Shown: in pieces, positions 36,059 to 46,256 of the stretch
Layout of the letters: every line of letters starts with the position of its first letter
How positions within the stretch are numbered: the first letter of the stretch is position 1
Source: Salegentibacter sp. 24
GTDB taxonomy: Bacteria > Bacteroidota > Bacteroidia > Flavobacteriales > Flavobacteriaceae
Reading direction: 5' to 3'
Length of the DNA: 64,000 nucleotides
NCBI RefSeq assembly: GCF_004362395.1
Contig: NZ_SNWE01000008.1
Span: 106,415-170,414 of the forward strand
Notes under the pieces: model-generated
The model's input: the letters and a program-made list of their open reading frames with translations, nothing else
Databases searched by the model: none
Told to the model about the DNA's origin: nothing
Made by a program: the position numbers and the translations under genes

Positions 36059-37591
36059 ATGCAAAAAAACGTACTCATTTTAGACTTTGGTTCGCAGTAC
36101 ACGCAACTAATCGCAAGGCGTGTAAGAGAGCTCAATATTTACTGCGAAATTTATCCTTTCAACAAAATCCCAGAGGATATTTCAAGTTTTAAGGCGGTCA
36201 TCCTCTCTGGGAGCCCGTTTTCTGTTAGAGGAGAGGATGCACCGCATCCCGATCTATCCAAAATTCGCGGTAAACTTCCAATTTTAGCAGTTTGTTACGG
36301 TGCACAATATTTTGCCCATTTCCATGGCGGAAAAGTAGAAGCCTCGGAAACCCGTGAGTATGGAAGGGCAAATCTTTCAGTAATTAAGGATGCCGAACCG
36401 CTTTTTGAAGGAATCATGGAGAATTCTCAGGTTTGGATGAGCCACAGTGATACTATCAAAGAGTTACCAACAAATAGTGTGAGAATAGCTAGTACTACGG
36501 ATGTTTTAAACGCAGCTTATAGAATTGAAGGAGAACAAACCTTTGCAATACAGTTTCATCCTGAAGTTTATCATTCTACTGATGGTAAGCAGCTGTTAGA
36601 AAATTTTTTGGTAAATATAGCAGGAGTGGCGCAAACCTGGACCCCGGGTAAATTTGTTGATTTAACGGTTTCAGAACTAAAAGAAAAAATAGGTGATGAT
36701 AAAGTAGTTCTAGGTTTAAGTGGAGGTGTTGATTCCAGTGTAGCTGCTGTTTTATTGCATAAGGCTATCGGAAAAAACCTCTATTGTATTTTTGTGAATA
36801 ACGGGTTACTTCGGAAAGGAGAATTTGAAAGTGTTTTGCATCAATATAAAGATATGGGCCTAAACGTTAAGGGGGTTGATGCTTCGGCACGATTTCTGGA
36901 TGCCTTAGCTGGAATAAGCGATCCTGAAGAAAAAAGGAAGGCAATTGGTAATGCCTTTATAGAAGTATTTGATGATGAGGCTCACCAGATAAAAGATGTC
37001 ACTTATTTAGCACAGGGAACTATTTATCCTGATGTAATTGAATCAGTTTCGGTCAATGGAGGACCTTCGGCAACGATAAAATCACACCACAATGTGGGGG
37101 GGTTACCAGATTTTATGAAGCTGAAAATTGTAGAGCCTTTAAAAATGCTGTTTAAAGATGAAGTGCGCAGAGTGGGTGCCGAAATGGGAATTGATAAAGA
37201 ATTATTAGGAAGGCATCCTTTTCCAGGTCCGGGATTGGCTATCAGAATTCTTGGAGATATTACCGCGGAAAAGGTGAGAATCCTTCAGGAAGTAGACCAT
37301 ATTTTTATCCAGGGACTAAGAGACTGGATGTTATATGATAAAGTATGGCAAGCAGGAGCTATTTTACTTCCGGTAAGTTCTGTTGGAGTTATGGGAGATG
37401 AGCGCACTTACGAAAAAGTTGTAGCTTTAAGAGCCGTAGAATCTACCGACGGGATGACTGCAGACTGGGTTAATTTGCCCTACGAGTTTCTGCAAAAAAC
37501 TTCGAATACTATAATAAATCGGGTTAAAGGCGTTAATAGAGTAGTGTATGATATAAGTTCAAAACCACCGGCTACTATTGAATGGGAATAA
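36059..37591 (+). CDS. guaA: GMP synthase (glutamine-hydrolysing)
   Basis: GuaA converts XMP to GMP using glutamine and ATP. From the ATG at 36059 (510 residues; the TTG two codons earlier belongs to a promoter-like box) the order is standard. The class I glutamine amidotransferase comes first, with the nucleophile in [16 protein letters not shown] and His/Glu in [12 protein letters not shown]. The ATP-pyrophosphatase follows with the P-loop [19 protein letters not shown]. The dimerisation domain comes last with [17 protein letters not shown] and the end [10 protein letters not shown]. It leads a likely operon with the LysM fusion and OsmC genes. Confidence 0.97.
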   Translation: MQKNVLILDFGSQYTQLIARRVRELNIYCEIYPFNKIPEDISSFKAVILSGSPFSVRGEDAPHPDLSKIRGKLPILAVCYGAQYFAHFHGGKVEASETREYGRANLSVIKDAEPLFEGIMENSQVWMSHSDTIKELPTNSVRIASTTDVLNAAYRIEGEQTFAIQFHPEVYHSTDGKQLLENFLVNIAGVAQTWTPGKFVDLTVSELKEKIGDDKVVLGLSGGVDSSVAAVLLHKAIGKNLYCIFVNNGLLRKGEFESVLHQYKDMGLNVKGVDASARFLDALAGISDPEEKRKAIGNAFIEVFDDEAHQIKDVTYLAQGTIYPDVIESVSVNGGPSATIKSHHNVGGLPDFMKLKIVEPLKMLFKDEVRRVGAEMGIDKELLGRHPFPGPGLAIRILGDITAEKVRILQEVDHIFIQGLRDWMLYDKVWQAGAILLPVSSVGVMGDERTYEKVVALRAVESTDGMTADWVNLPYEFLQKTSNTIINRVKGVNRVVYDISSKPPATIEWE

Positions 37592-37618
37592 TTTTTGCGC
37601 TTAATTAAACCAAAGAAT

Positions 37619-39601
37619 ATGAAATACCTTTTAATATTTTGCTTTTTATTTCAGTTGTCAAGCCTGGCAGCCTCGGCTCAGGAATTTAAATACCATACGG
37701 TGAAAGCAGGGGAAACTGTATATAGTATCGCCAAATCCTACAATGTTTCAGAAGAAGCGATTTATAAATACAATCCAGATGCCAAAGGCAAATTAGAGAT
37801 ATCTTCGAAATTGGTGATCCCGATAAGTGAAAAAGAAGAGCTTCCCTCAGTAAGTGAAGATATTCAGTTTATTACTCATAAGGTAAAACGAAAGGAAACT
37901 TTGTACCGACTTTCAAAGGATTACAATGTTGAAATTGATGAAATTAAAAGGTTTAATAAACATCTTTATGCTGAGGAATTACAATTAGGAGAAGATATTT
38001 TAATTCCCCAAAAGCAAAAAGCATCTAATATTATTGCGGAAGTATCTTCTGCTGTAGATTCTCAGGCATCTATTCCTTCAAACCAACAAACCCCTGATAC
38101 TCGAGAGCACGTAGTTTTACCAAAAGAAACCAAATATGGGATTGCCCGTAAATATGGACTAACCGTTAAAGAACTTGAAGAATTAAATCCAAAAGTGGAC
38201 GTTTTACATCCTGGTGTAATGATCCGTGTGGGAACCAATGTTCTAGATGAACCTGTTATTTTAACAGACGAGGTTTTTCAATTTTATGAAGTAAAACCAA
38301 AAGAAACCTTATTCGGTCTTTCCCGGAAGTTTGACGTTCCACAGGATTCATTATTATCTTTAAATCCGGCTTTGGAAGATGGGTTAAAGATAGGAATGGT
38401 CCTAAAAGTTCCTAATACGGACTTAAATGAGGGCAACTTTTCGGAAGGTGAATATGAAGAAATGACCAGTGCTACGCAAGGCGCAAATACAAATAATAAA
38501 TTAGATCTTTCTAATAAAATAAGCAATTACCAAACCAAAGAACTCGTGGTTCTGTTGCCTTATCATCTCAATGACATCAAGCAGGATTCTCTTTCAGCTT
38601 ATAAAGATGCCATTTTGGATAATCGTGTTATGCGTATTTCCTTAGATTTTTATAGAGGAGTACTTATGGCGATAGAAGATGCACAGGAAATGGGAATTTC
38701 AACCCGAGTTAGAACTTATGATACACGCCGAAACGTGCAGGAGGTTATCAATATTATCAATACCAATGATTTTAGTAATGTAGATGCTGTAATTGGTCCA
38801 TTGGTACAAAATACCATTGAAACCGCTGCTTCAAAATTAAGCAGATATAATATTCCTGTTATAAGTCCCTTGTCTAATCGAGAGATGCGATCTTATTCTA
38901 ATCTGTTTCAATCACGTCCCACCGATGAGATTTTAAAAAGCGCAATGTTCGATTATTTAGAAAAAAATGCCTTAGGTAAAAATGTAATTATTATTGCCGA
39001 TGGCGCTAGTAATCAGGTGAAAAATGAACTCATCCAATTAATTCCAAATTCCAAAACAATTCTTCCTACTGATGCCTATATAAGTGCAGAAAAAATTAAA
39101 GCACACCTTTCTAAAACTAAGGAAAACTGGGTGATTCTTGAGTCTTCAAATATAGGTTTGATAAGTAGTGCAACTTCGGCATTAAACCGTTTAGCAAGAG
39201 AACATCAAATTAAATTATTCACAACTAACAAAAATAGCGCTTTTGAGGATGATATTGTGGATAATGAGCATTTGGGCCGTCTTAATTTTCATTATCCCTC
39301 TGTAGATAAAGAGTATGATACTGCCTCTTCAGAAGAGTTTATTGCAGAATATACCGAAGAATTTGGAATGATCCCTAATCAATATGTAGTAAGAGGCTAT
39401 GATCTTACTTTAGATGTATTATTGCGATTGGCTTCGGCTGAAAATCTCTATGATTCTTTTGAAAAATATTCAGGTTTTACGGAATATCACGAGAATAAGT
39501 TTCATTATACACCCAAGCGGGATGGAGGTTTTTATAATAACGCAGTCTATATTATGAGTTTAGATGAAGAACTTAATTTAGAAGTGGCTAATGACCAGTA
39601 A
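37619..39601 (+). CDS. LysM repeats fused to type 1 periplasmic-binding domain
   Basis: The protein has about 660 residues from the ATG at 37619, which is followed by a signal peptide (MKYLLIFCFLFQLSS). Four LysM units lie in the first 260 residues: HTVKAGETVYSIAKSYNVSE, THKVKRKETLYRLSKDYNVE, VLPKETKYGIARKYGLTVKE and YEVKPKETLFGLSRKFDVPQ. The rest, from about residue 300, has the type 1 binding-protein fold (FYRGVLMAIEDAQEMGISTR, NVDAVIGPLVQNTIETAASK). LysM binds peptidoglycan, and the C-terminal half resembles LivK or LpoA. A cell-wall-bound sensor or synthase activator is plausible but inferred. The end overlaps osmC by 11 bases. Confidence 0.88.
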   Translation: MKYLLIFCFLFQLSSLAASAQEFKYHTVKAGETVYSIAKSYNVSEEAIYKYNPDAKGKLEISSKLVIPISEKEELPSVSEDIQFITHKVKRKETLYRLSKDYNVEIDEIKRFNKHLYAEELQLGEDILIPQKQKASNIIAEVSSAVDSQASIPSNQQTPDTREHVVLPKETKYGIARKYGLTVKELEELNPKVDVLHPGVMIRVGTNVLDEPVILTDEVFQFYEVKPKETLFGLSRKFDVPQDSLLSLNPALEDGLKIGMVLKVPNTDLNEGNFSEGEYEEMTSATQGANTNNKLDLSNKISNYQTKELVVLLPYHLNDIKQDSLSAYKDAILDNRVMRISLDFYRGVLMAIEDAQEMGISTRVRTYDTRRNVQEVINIINTNDFSNVDAVIGPLVQNTIETAASKLSRYNIPVISPLSNREMRSYSNLFQSRPTDEILKSAMFDYLEKNALGKNVIIIADGASNQVKNELIQLIPNSKTILPTDAYISAEKIKAHLSKTKENWVILESSNIGLISSATSALNRLAREHQIKLFTTNKNSAFEDDIVDNEHLGRLNFHYPSVDKEYDTASSEEFIAEYTEEFGMIPNQYVVRGYDLTLDVLLRLASAENLYDSFEKYSGFTEYHENKFHYTPKRDGGFYNNAVYIMSLDEELNLEVANDQ

Positions 39602-39992
39602 AGTAATTTATACCGGAAGTTTAAGAACCGAAGCCATGCATCTTAAAAGTGGCTCTACAATAATTACAGATGCTCCCATTGATAACCATGGCAAAGGTGA
39701 GGCATTTTCCCCAACCGATACGGTGGCAACGGCTCTAGCAAGTTGTATGCTTACTGTGATGGGAATTAAGGCTAAAGATCTTCAGTTGAATTTAAAGGGC
39801 ACTTCAGCCGAGGTAACCAAAACTATGGCTGCCAATCCGAGACGGATTTCTAGAGTGGAGATCACCATTACTTTTCCTGAAGCTTATTCAGGAAAATCAC
39901 AAAAAATTCTGGAACATACTGCAAGAACCTGTCCTGTACTGGAGAGTCTTCATCCGGAAATGGAGAAGGTTATTCATTTTAAATATTTATAA
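39591..39992 (+). CDS. OsmC-family peroxiredoxin-like protein
   Basis: This 133-residue protein has the OsmC fold with both redox cysteines: one in ATALASCMLTVMGIKAKDL and one in HTARTCPVLESLHPE. Family members reduce organic hydroperoxides with thiols. It starts within the last codons of the LysM fusion gene (11-base overlap), so translation is coupled. Its position in a guaA operon is probably for co-expression rather than a shared pathway. Confidence 0.9.
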   Translation: MTSKVIYTGSLRTEAMHLKSGSTIITDAPIDNHGKGEAFSPTDTVATALASCMLTVMGIKAKDLQLNLKGTSAEVTKTMAANPRRISRVEITITFPEAYSGKSQKILEHTARTCPVLESLHPEMEKVIHFKYL

Positions 39993-40128
39993 ACCGCTTG
40001 TTTTTTTGTGAATTTTTGTTTTGCTGTTCAGGTTTGGGTCTGGAAATTGAAAAAATAAACTGGATTCAAAATAATTCTCTAAGCTGGTACGATTTATAAG
40101 GGCGTACTAATAGCAATATATTCCCTGG

Positions 40129-41073
40129 TTAAAAATCTAAAACTTCTTTCCTGGCAATTTCAAATTCTTCCATCATTTCTTTTACAATTTCAGCAGCAGG
40201 TTTAATCTCATGAATTAATCCGGAAATCTGTCCGATTTCTAATTCACCATTTTCAAGATCTCCCTCAAACATGCCTTTTTTAGCCCGTGCACGGCCCAAA
40301 AGTTCAATAAGCTGTTCTCTAGACGGATTTTTAGCATATAATTTTTGGACCTCCTCAAAAAATTTATTTTTCAACAATCTTACTGGGGCTAATTCTTTTA
40401 AGGTTAACTGAGTATCTCCTTCCTGTGCCTTTATTATCATTTCTTTAAAATTCTTATGTGATGAAGCTTCAGAAGAGGCTACAAAACGACTACCTACCTG
40501 TACTGCATCAGCCCCTAAAACCATTGCGGCAAGCATTCCATGGCCTGTGGCAATTCCACCTGCAGCAATTAATGGTATGGTAATCTTTTCCTTGACCATC
40601 GGTATTAGGGTAAAAGTGGTGGTTTCATCTCTACCATTATGTCCACCTGCTTCAAATCCTTCAGCAACAACAGCATCCACACCGGCTTCCTGAGACTTCA
40701 GAGCAAACTTTACACCACTCACTACGTGCACCACCTTAATATTGTGTTTCTGTAAATATTTTGTCCAGGTTTTAGGATTTCCGGCAGAAGTAAAAACGAT
40801 CTCAACTTTTTCCTGAATAATAATTTCCATGATTTTATCGATATCAGGATAGAGAAGGGGTACATTTACTGCAAAAGGATTATTCGTTGCTTTTTTACAC
40901 TTTTCAATATGCTCTTTTAAAATTTCTGGATACATAGAGCCTGCTCCTATAATACCGAGTCCTCCGGCATTACTTACAGCACTAGCGAGTTTCCAACCGC
41001 TAGCCCAAACCATTCCGGCCTGGATAATGGGATAATTAATTTTAAAGAGCTGAGTGATCTTATTTTTGGACAT
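40129..41073 (-). CDS. Nitronate monooxygenase / FabK-like FMN enzyme
   Basis: The 314-residue TIM-barrel flavoenzyme opens with KINYPIIQAGMVWASGWKLA and has the FMN phosphate site in IPLIAAGGIATGHGMLAAMV, followed by LGADAVQVGSRFVASSEAS. The catalytic-His region is EGFEAGGHNGRDET. Family members oxidise alkyl nitronates or reduce enoyl-ACP, and sequence inspection alone does not separate them. It lies 20 bp after mnmA on the same strand and may be co-transcribed with it. Confidence 0.88.
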   Translation of the reverse strand: MSKNKITQLFKINYPIIQAGMVWASGWKLASAVSNAGGLGIIGAGSMYPEILKEHIEKCKKATNNPFAVNVPLLYPDIDKIMEIIIQEKVEIVFTSAGNPKTWTKYLQKHNIKVVHVVSGVKFALKSQEAGVDAVVAEGFEAGGHNGRDETTTFTLIPMVKEKITIPLIAAGGIATGHGMLAAMVLGADAVQVGSRFVASSEASSHKNFKEMIIKAQEGDTQLTLKELAPVRLLKNKFFEEVQKLYAKNPSREQLIELLGRARAKKGMFEGDLENGELEIGQISGLIHEIKPAAEIVKEMMEEFEIARKEVLDF

Positions 41074-41093
41074 TTGCTTCTATTTTTCCCAAT

Positions 41094-42284
41094 TTAAGAA
41101 ATAACGCCTGAACCTAATAATTCTTCATTATCATACCAAGCAACAAATTGTCCTTCAGTAATTGAGGCTTGCGCTTCCTTAAAAACCACGTACATTCCAT
41201 TTTCAGTTTGGTGCAAGGTTGCATCCTGTAGAGGTTGGCGATATCGGATTCTAGCTTTTACTTCTAAGGTTTCATCTGTATGTATTGTAAGATCCTTTCT
41301 GACCCAATGAACTTCGTCTTTATTAATAAACAGCGCCTTCCTATAAATTCCTGGGTGATTTTTTCCTTGTCCGGTATAAATGATATTTTCTACAACATCG
41401 GTATCAATAACAAATAATGGTTCCGGCGTACCACCAACAGCAAGACCTTTGCGCTGACCTTTTGTAAAGTAATGAGCGCCTTGATGTTTTCCAACAACTT
41501 TTCCATCATTAGTTGAATATTCATATTTTCTTGCAAGAAAATCCAGCTCCTCTTTCTTATTACTAAACTTGGGAATATCAGTAGAAAATATATGCTTTTC
41601 GGCTTGAATCTCAATGATTTCGCCTTCTTTAGGTTGTAATTTCTGTTGAAGAAAATCTGGTAATCTTACTTTCCCTATAAAGCAAAGACCTTGTGAATCT
41701 TTTTTTTCTGCCGTTACTAATTTTTGTTCCGCTGCAATTTTACGCACTTCGGATTTTTGCAATTCACCAATTGGGAACAAGGTTTTAGAAAGCTGCTTTT
41801 GAGTAAGCTGGCATAAAAAATAAGATTGGTCTTTATTATTGTCTTTTCCCGAAAGTAACCTATAGATAGTCTCCTTGTCTTTTTGGATTTCATCTTTTCG
41901 ACAATAATGTCCCGTAGCTACGTAATCGGCTCCCAAGGAAAGCGCAATTTTCATAAAAACATCAAACTTTATTTCCCGGTTGCAAAGCACATCCGGATTT
42001 GGGGTACGACCACGTTCATATTCGTTGAACATGTAATCTACGATACGCTCTTTATACTGCTCACTAAGATCCACTGTTTGAAAAGGAATCCCAAGATTAT
42101 CAGCTACCATCATTGCATCGTTGCTGTCATCCAGCCAGGGGCATTCATCCGAAATGGTTACCGAATCGTCATGCCAGTTTTTCATAAAAAGTCCAATTAC
42201 ATCATAGCCCTGTTTCTGCAAAAGATATGCTGAAACACTCGAATCTACTCCACCTGACAAACCCACAACTACTTTCTTGCTCAT
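41094..42284 (-). CDS. mnmA: tRNA-specific 2-thiouridylase MnmA
   Basis: MnmA puts sulfur on U34 of Lys, Glu and Gln tRNAs. The 396-residue protein has the PP-loop [19 protein letters not shown] at its start. The first catalytic Cys is in [16 protein letters not shown] and the second in [15 protein letters not shown]. The C-terminal beta-barrel follows. It is a little longer than the E. coli enzyme (368 residues), mostly in linkers. It appears to head a transcript with the downstream flavoenzyme. Confidence 0.97.
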   Translation of the reverse strand: MSKKVVVGLSGGVDSSVSAYLLQKQGYDVIGLFMKNWHDDSVTISDECPWLDDSNDAMMVADNLGIPFQTVDLSEQYKERIVDYMFNEYERGRTPNPDVLCNREIKFDVFMKIALSLGADYVATGHYCRKDEIQKDKETIYRLLSGKDNNKDQSYFLCQLTQKQLSKTLFPIGELQKSEVRKIAAEQKLVTAEKKDSQGLCFIGKVRLPDFLQQKLQPKEGEIIEIQAEKHIFSTDIPKFSNKKEELDFLARKYEYSTNDGKVVGKHQGAHYFTKGQRKGLAVGGTPEPLFVIDTDVVENIIYTGQGKNHPGIYRKALFINKDEVHWVRKDLTIHTDETLEVKARIRYRQPLQDATLHQTENGMYVVFKEAQASITEGQFVAWYDNEELLGSGVIS

Positions 42285-42387
42285 AAAAATAAAATTGAAA
42301 TCCTCTCCGTTTAAAGTCGGAAAAGCGCTTGCGAAATTACGAAATTTTATAAGAAAGCTTGAATTAAGAGGATGGAGTATAAAAAGT

Positions 42388-42424
42388 AAGCGATCCAGAA
42401 GTTAAATCCTGGATCGCTTTTTTG
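42388..42424. terminator. Strong bidirectional hairpin terminator
   Basis: AAGCGATCCAG (42388-42398) and CTGGATCGCTT (42409-42419) form a perfect 11-bp stem. Six T follow on the plus strand, and a T-rich run follows on the minus strand. Its main client is the minus-strand lipocalin-like gene that ends at 42443. Confidence 0.9.
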
Positions 42425-42442
42425 TAAAAGAATAAATTTTAA

Positions 42443-42844
42443 TTATTTTTCAAAAACAATACTGGTTTCAGGAGAAGCTATAGGTGTGAAAATAAAAGTG
42501 TCGCCATTGAAATCGGCTCTACCATTCAACTGACCAATACCTTCAAACGGAATTGTGAAGGTGTATATTTCACCATCTTTACTCCAGGTACTTTCAGAGC
42601 TGTCTTCTATTTCACAGCTTCCATCAGTTTCAGAGTAAAACTCAGAGTAAGTAGAAAAATCTGGATTAAAAGTTATATTTGAATTTTGATTGCATTCACT
42701 AAGCACAAATCCTTCAATTGGGGGGTTTGTGATTTCTACAGCATACCATGTTCCTAAAATATCATCCTCACCATTTGCATCATCATCCTCACTACAAGAT
42801 ACTAGTAGTGCAATACTGAAAAGCATTAAAAAAAGTTTTTTCAT
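42443..42844 (-). CDS. Lipocalin-like surface lipoprotein
   Basis: The 133-residue lipoprotein has signal MKKLFLMLFSIALLVSC (Cys17). The acidic stretch SEDDDANGEDD after the Cys resembles the flavobacterial surface-export signal. The rest, beginning ILGTWYAVEI and ending ETSIVFEK, is a small beta-barrel of the lipocalin-like (Lipocalin_4/5) kind. The function and ligand are unknown. It is monocistronic and terminated by the strong hairpin just after its stop. Confidence 0.78.
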   Translation of the reverse strand: MKKLFLMLFSIALLVSCSEDDDANGEDDILGTWYAVEITNPPIEGFVLSECNQNSNITFNPDFSTYSEFYSETDGSCEIEDSSESTWSKDGEIYTFTIPFEGIGQLNGRADFNGDTFIFTPIASPETSIVFEK

Positions 42845-42978
42845 AACGTGTATATTAATTTGTTGTAAATATATTCAATTTTAAATAGGTACTGTAATAA
42901 AGCGTAGAGACGCATTATTTATTGTGTTGGCGGGTAGGTGAATTACAATTTATTGTTTAATAGTAATTAAATAAAATT

Positions 42979-42997
42979 AAACAATTAACTATTGTTT
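42979..42997. promoter_or_regulatory. Inverted repeat upstream of fasciclin gene
   Basis: AAACAAT-TAACT-ATTGTTT is a perfect 7-bp inverted repeat with a five-base centre. It lies in a very AT-rich tract with further AACAA and TTGTTT copies, about 80 bp before the fasciclin start. It could be an operator. A -7-like TACTTTTA lies at 43044-43051. Confidence 0.4.
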
Positions 42998-43074
42998 GAA
43001 AATAATTAACAAACAATAAACAAAAAATATACTACTTCTGATTTACTTTTAACCCGTAACAAAAACTTAGAATT

Positions 43075-44925
43075 ATGAAAACTTTTAAATTTACTAAACT
43101 AGCCTTATTGACCTTTATGGTTCTGGGCCTATTTTCCTGCAGTGATGACGATGATGGAGGTGATGTAATAATGCCTAGTAATACCATTGTTGATTTTGTA
43201 GCAGAAAACGATGATTATTCCTCTCTGGAAGCTGCCTTAGAAGTAACCGGATTAGATGAGACTTTAAACAGTTCTGCAAATTTCACGGTATTTGCTCCTA
43301 ATAATGCCGCGTTTAATACTTTCTTGTCATCTAACGGATTCAGCAGTCTTGAAGAAGTTCCTGTAGATATTTTAACTCAAATTCTTCTTAACCACGTTCA
43401 AGAGGGTGAAATTATGTCTAGTGCTCTAACCACTGGTTATATTGAAAGTATGGCCACTGGAATGGCATCTGAAGCTCCATTAAGCTTATATGTTAATACA
43501 TCGGATGGAGTAACTATTAATGGAGTTTCTTCAGTTACTACCGCCGATGTTGAGGTAGATAACGGTGTAATTCACGCAGTAGACGCAGTTATAGGCTTGC
43601 CTAATATAACTACTTTCGCAACCGCCGACCCTAATTTTGATATTTTAGTACAGGCACTTACTGCAGATGAATCTTTTGCTTTTGTTGAAACCTTAATGAT
43701 GACAGATGCTCCAGCTCCATTTACAGTATTCGCACCAACAAATGCGGCTTTTCAAAGTGTCCTTGAAGAGCTTGAATTAGCTGGCCTTGGCGAAATTCCC
43801 GCCGATCTTTTATCGAGTATTTTAAGTTATCACGTGGTGACTGGGGCTAATGTTCGCTCTGGGGAACTCACTGATGAAATGGTAGTAGAAACTCTTGAAA
43901 CCGGAAGTTTCACGATTAATATTGGAGAAAATGTGACAATTACAGATGAAAATGGAAGAACTGCCACAATAGTAGCAACCGATGTTCAGGCAAATAATGG
44001 GGTAATCCATGCAATAGATACGGTACTTCTTCCGGAAAATGAAGCAATTGAAATTGAAACAAATACAATAGCCGATTTTGTAGCTGGAAACGAAGATTAT
44101 TCTGCTTTATTGGCTGCTTTAGAAGCTACCGGTTTGACTTCAACATTTACCGGAACCGATAATTACACGGTGTTTGCCCCTAATAATGCTGCTTTTACTG
44201 CTTTTTTAAATGACAATGGGTTCAATACCCTCGATGATGTTCCAGTAGATTTATTAACCCAGGTTCTATTAAATCATGTTCAAACGGGAGAAATTATGTC
44301 CACGGATTTAAGTACAGGTTATATACCTAGTATGGCTGTATGGGGAGTTTCTGAAGAACCTTTGAGCCTGTATATTAATACTGATGATGGAGTTAGCATT
44401 AATGGAATGTCTACAGTAACTTCGGCTGATATAGAAGTAGATAATGGTATTATCCACGCGGTAGATACTGTAATAGGTTTGCCGGATATAACAACTTTTG
44501 CAACTGCCGACCCAAATTTTGACGTTCTTGTACAGGCACTTACCAGGGAGGATTCTTTTACTTTTGTAGAAACTTTAATGATGACAGAAGATCCAGCACC
44601 ATTTACGGTATTTGCTCCAACCAACGAAGCTTTTGTAGCTCTGCTGGATGAACTGGAATTAGATGCCCTTGCCGATATTCCTGCTGAAACTTTAGAAGCG
44701 ACCTTAGGTTATCACGTAGTTGCCGGAGATAACGTAAGATCAGAAGATTTGTCTGATGATCTTGTAGTTGAAACTTTACAAGGAGGGGAATTTGTTGTTA
44801 ATATTGTAGATGGAAGTGTAATAATTACCGATGCAAATGGTAGAACTTCTACCGTTATAGCTGCTGATGTGCAAGCTGTGAACGGAGTGATTCACGCAAT
44901 AGATAGCGTATTGCTTCCAGAATAA
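43075..44925 (+). CDS. Four-domain fasciclin (FAS1) surface lipoprotein
   Basis: This 616-residue lipoprotein has Cys22 followed by SDDDDGGD, a typical surface-export motif of Flavobacteriaceae. Four FAS1 adhesion domains follow, at about residues 36-170, 175-325, 330-465 and 470-616. Each has the H1 motif (FTVFAPNNAAF or FTVFAPTN) and the H2 motif ending GVIHAVDAVIGLP or GVIHAIDTVLLP. The two halves are close copies about 294 residues apart, so a two-domain unit was duplicated. FAS1 proteins mediate adhesion. It has its own terminator. Confidence 0.93.
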   Translation: MKTFKFTKLALLTFMVLGLFSCSDDDDGGDVIMPSNTIVDFVAENDDYSSLEAALEVTGLDETLNSSANFTVFAPNNAAFNTFLSSNGFSSLEEVPVDILTQILLNHVQEGEIMSSALTTGYIESMATGMASEAPLSLYVNTSDGVTINGVSSVTTADVEVDNGVIHAVDAVIGLPNITTFATADPNFDILVQALTADESFAFVETLMMTDAPAPFTVFAPTNAAFQSVLEELELAGLGEIPADLLSSILSYHVVTGANVRSGELTDEMVVETLETGSFTINIGENVTITDENGRTATIVATDVQANNGVIHAIDTVLLPENEAIEIETNTIADFVAGNEDYSALLAALEATGLTSTFTGTDNYTVFAPNNAAFTAFLNDNGFNTLDDVPVDLLTQVLLNHVQTGEIMSTDLSTGYIPSMAVWGVSEEPLSLYINTDDGVSINGMSTVTSADIEVDNGIIHAVDTVIGLPDITTFATADPNFDVLVQALTREDSFTFVETLMMTEDPAPFTVFAPTNEAFVALLDELELDALADIPAETLEATLGYHVVAGDNVRSEDLSDDLVVETLQGGEFVVNIVDGSVIITDANGRTSTVIAADVQAVNGVIHAIDSVLLPE

Positions 44926-44945
44926 TAAGTATTTATTATAAATGT

Positions 44946-44976
44946 AAAAATCCCCGGCAAGTTCCGGGGATTTTTT
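44946..44976 (+). terminator. Terminator of fasciclin gene
   Basis: AAAATCCCCGG pairs with CCGGGGATTTT around a six-base loop and is followed by T residues. It begins 21 bp after the fasciclin stop. Confidence 0.92.
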
Positions 44977-45131
44977 GTTTTATTTCAAAATTAGCTTTAT
45001 GCACAGCTATAATGGTTTCAATCGGAGCGTGTTCCCATTTATTTAATGGACTACTTATTTTAGGATTTAAGTGGTATCCTACAAAATAGAAACTAAAAGA
45101 TCAGCGGAGAAATAAATAAATTTTCGACCGC

Positions 45132-46136
45132 TTATTCTGAAGCTTTATCTACTACCAGTCTTTCATCACGGTTAGCTATTTCCCAAGCAGTGAGAAAAAC
45201 TAATTTAGCTCTTTTCATTAAGGCTTCATATTCAATCTTTTCAACAGTATCCGTTGGTTTATGATAATCTGGATGAACTCCGTTAAAATAAAAAATCACA
45301 GGTATGTTGTTCTTTGCAAAGTTGTAATGGTCACTTCTATAATAAAAGCGGTTTGGATCATTTTCATCGTTATAAGTATAATCAAGATCCATATTCATAT
45401 ATTCCGAATTCACATTTTCACTAAGTTCGTGAAGATCGGTACTTAATTTATCGCTCCCAATAAGATAGATATAGTTATCATTACCCTTGTGCTTCTTATC
45501 TATGCGGCCTATCATATCCATATTAAGATTAGCAACGGTATTTTCTAAAGGAAATACAGGGTTTTCAACATAATATTTAGAGCCTAAAAGTCCTTTTTCT
45601 TCAGCAGTCAAGTGAATAAACAGGATAGATCGTTTAGGGGTGTAACCATCTTTTTGTGCTTTTTTAAAAGCCTCTGCAATTTCCAAAATAGCAACAGGAC
45701 CTGAACCACCATCATCGGCACCGTTAAATATATTACCCTCTTCATCAACACCTACGTGATCATAATGAGAGGTTATCACCAATATTTCTTCTGGTTTTTC
45801 GCTTCCCTTAATAAAACCTAGTACGTTTTCAGAATCTTTAAGTTTTCCATCAAAGAATTCGGTTGGGATTTCTTGAAAATAATCATCATAACCTTCGGGA
45901 GCTTCAATCCCTATTTCCTCATACTCATCAACAATGTATTGCGCTGCTTTTTTTTGTCCTGGTTCTCCTGTATTACGTCCTTCAAATTCATCGCTGGCAA
46001 AGGTATAGAGATGATCTTTTAATTCAGGTACAGTAATGGTTTCAGCATACTCCATCGGGTTTGCATTCTCAACATTTTTTTGTGTGCCACAGGCTACCAT
46101 GCCGGCAGAAAGGGCCACTAAAAGCATTTTCTTCAT
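45132..46136 (-). CDS. M28-family metallopeptidase lipoprotein
   Basis: The 334-residue lipoprotein (MKKMLLVALSAGMVAC, Cys16) has an M28 domain with the two-zinc ligands in order. They are His and Asp in ITSHYDHVGVD, Asp in NGADDGGSGPVAIL, Glu-Glu in HLTAEEKGLLGSKYY, Asp in LNMDMIGRIDKK, and His in RFYYRSDHYNFAK. Family members are aminopeptidases or glutaminyl cyclases, and aminopeptidase is more likely. It is followed in the upstream direction by the GDSL hydrolase gene on the same strand, with a 120-bp gap. Confidence 0.93.
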   Translation of the reverse strand: MKKMLLVALSAGMVACGTQKNVENANPMEYAETITVPELKDHLYTFASDEFEGRNTGEPGQKKAAQYIVDEYEEIGIEAPEGYDDYFQEIPTEFFDGKLKDSENVLGFIKGSEKPEEILVITSHYDHVGVDEEGNIFNGADDGGSGPVAILEIAEAFKKAQKDGYTPKRSILFIHLTAEEKGLLGSKYYVENPVFPLENTVANLNMDMIGRIDKKHKGNDNYIYLIGSDKLSTDLHELSENVNSEYMNMDLDYTYNDENDPNRFYYRSDHYNFAKNNIPVIFYFNGVHPDYHKPTDTVEKIEYEALMKRAKLVFLTAWEIANRDERLVVDKASE

Positions 46137-46256
46137 AGTTTATCTAAATTTGTGCAATTAATACTTCCTAAAATATTTTTGAAGTTTTTATTAAAGTCGC
46201 AGCAAGATAATAGTTTAGGTTTAAATTTCAGAGAATTCTGCAAAACTTTCTTTATT

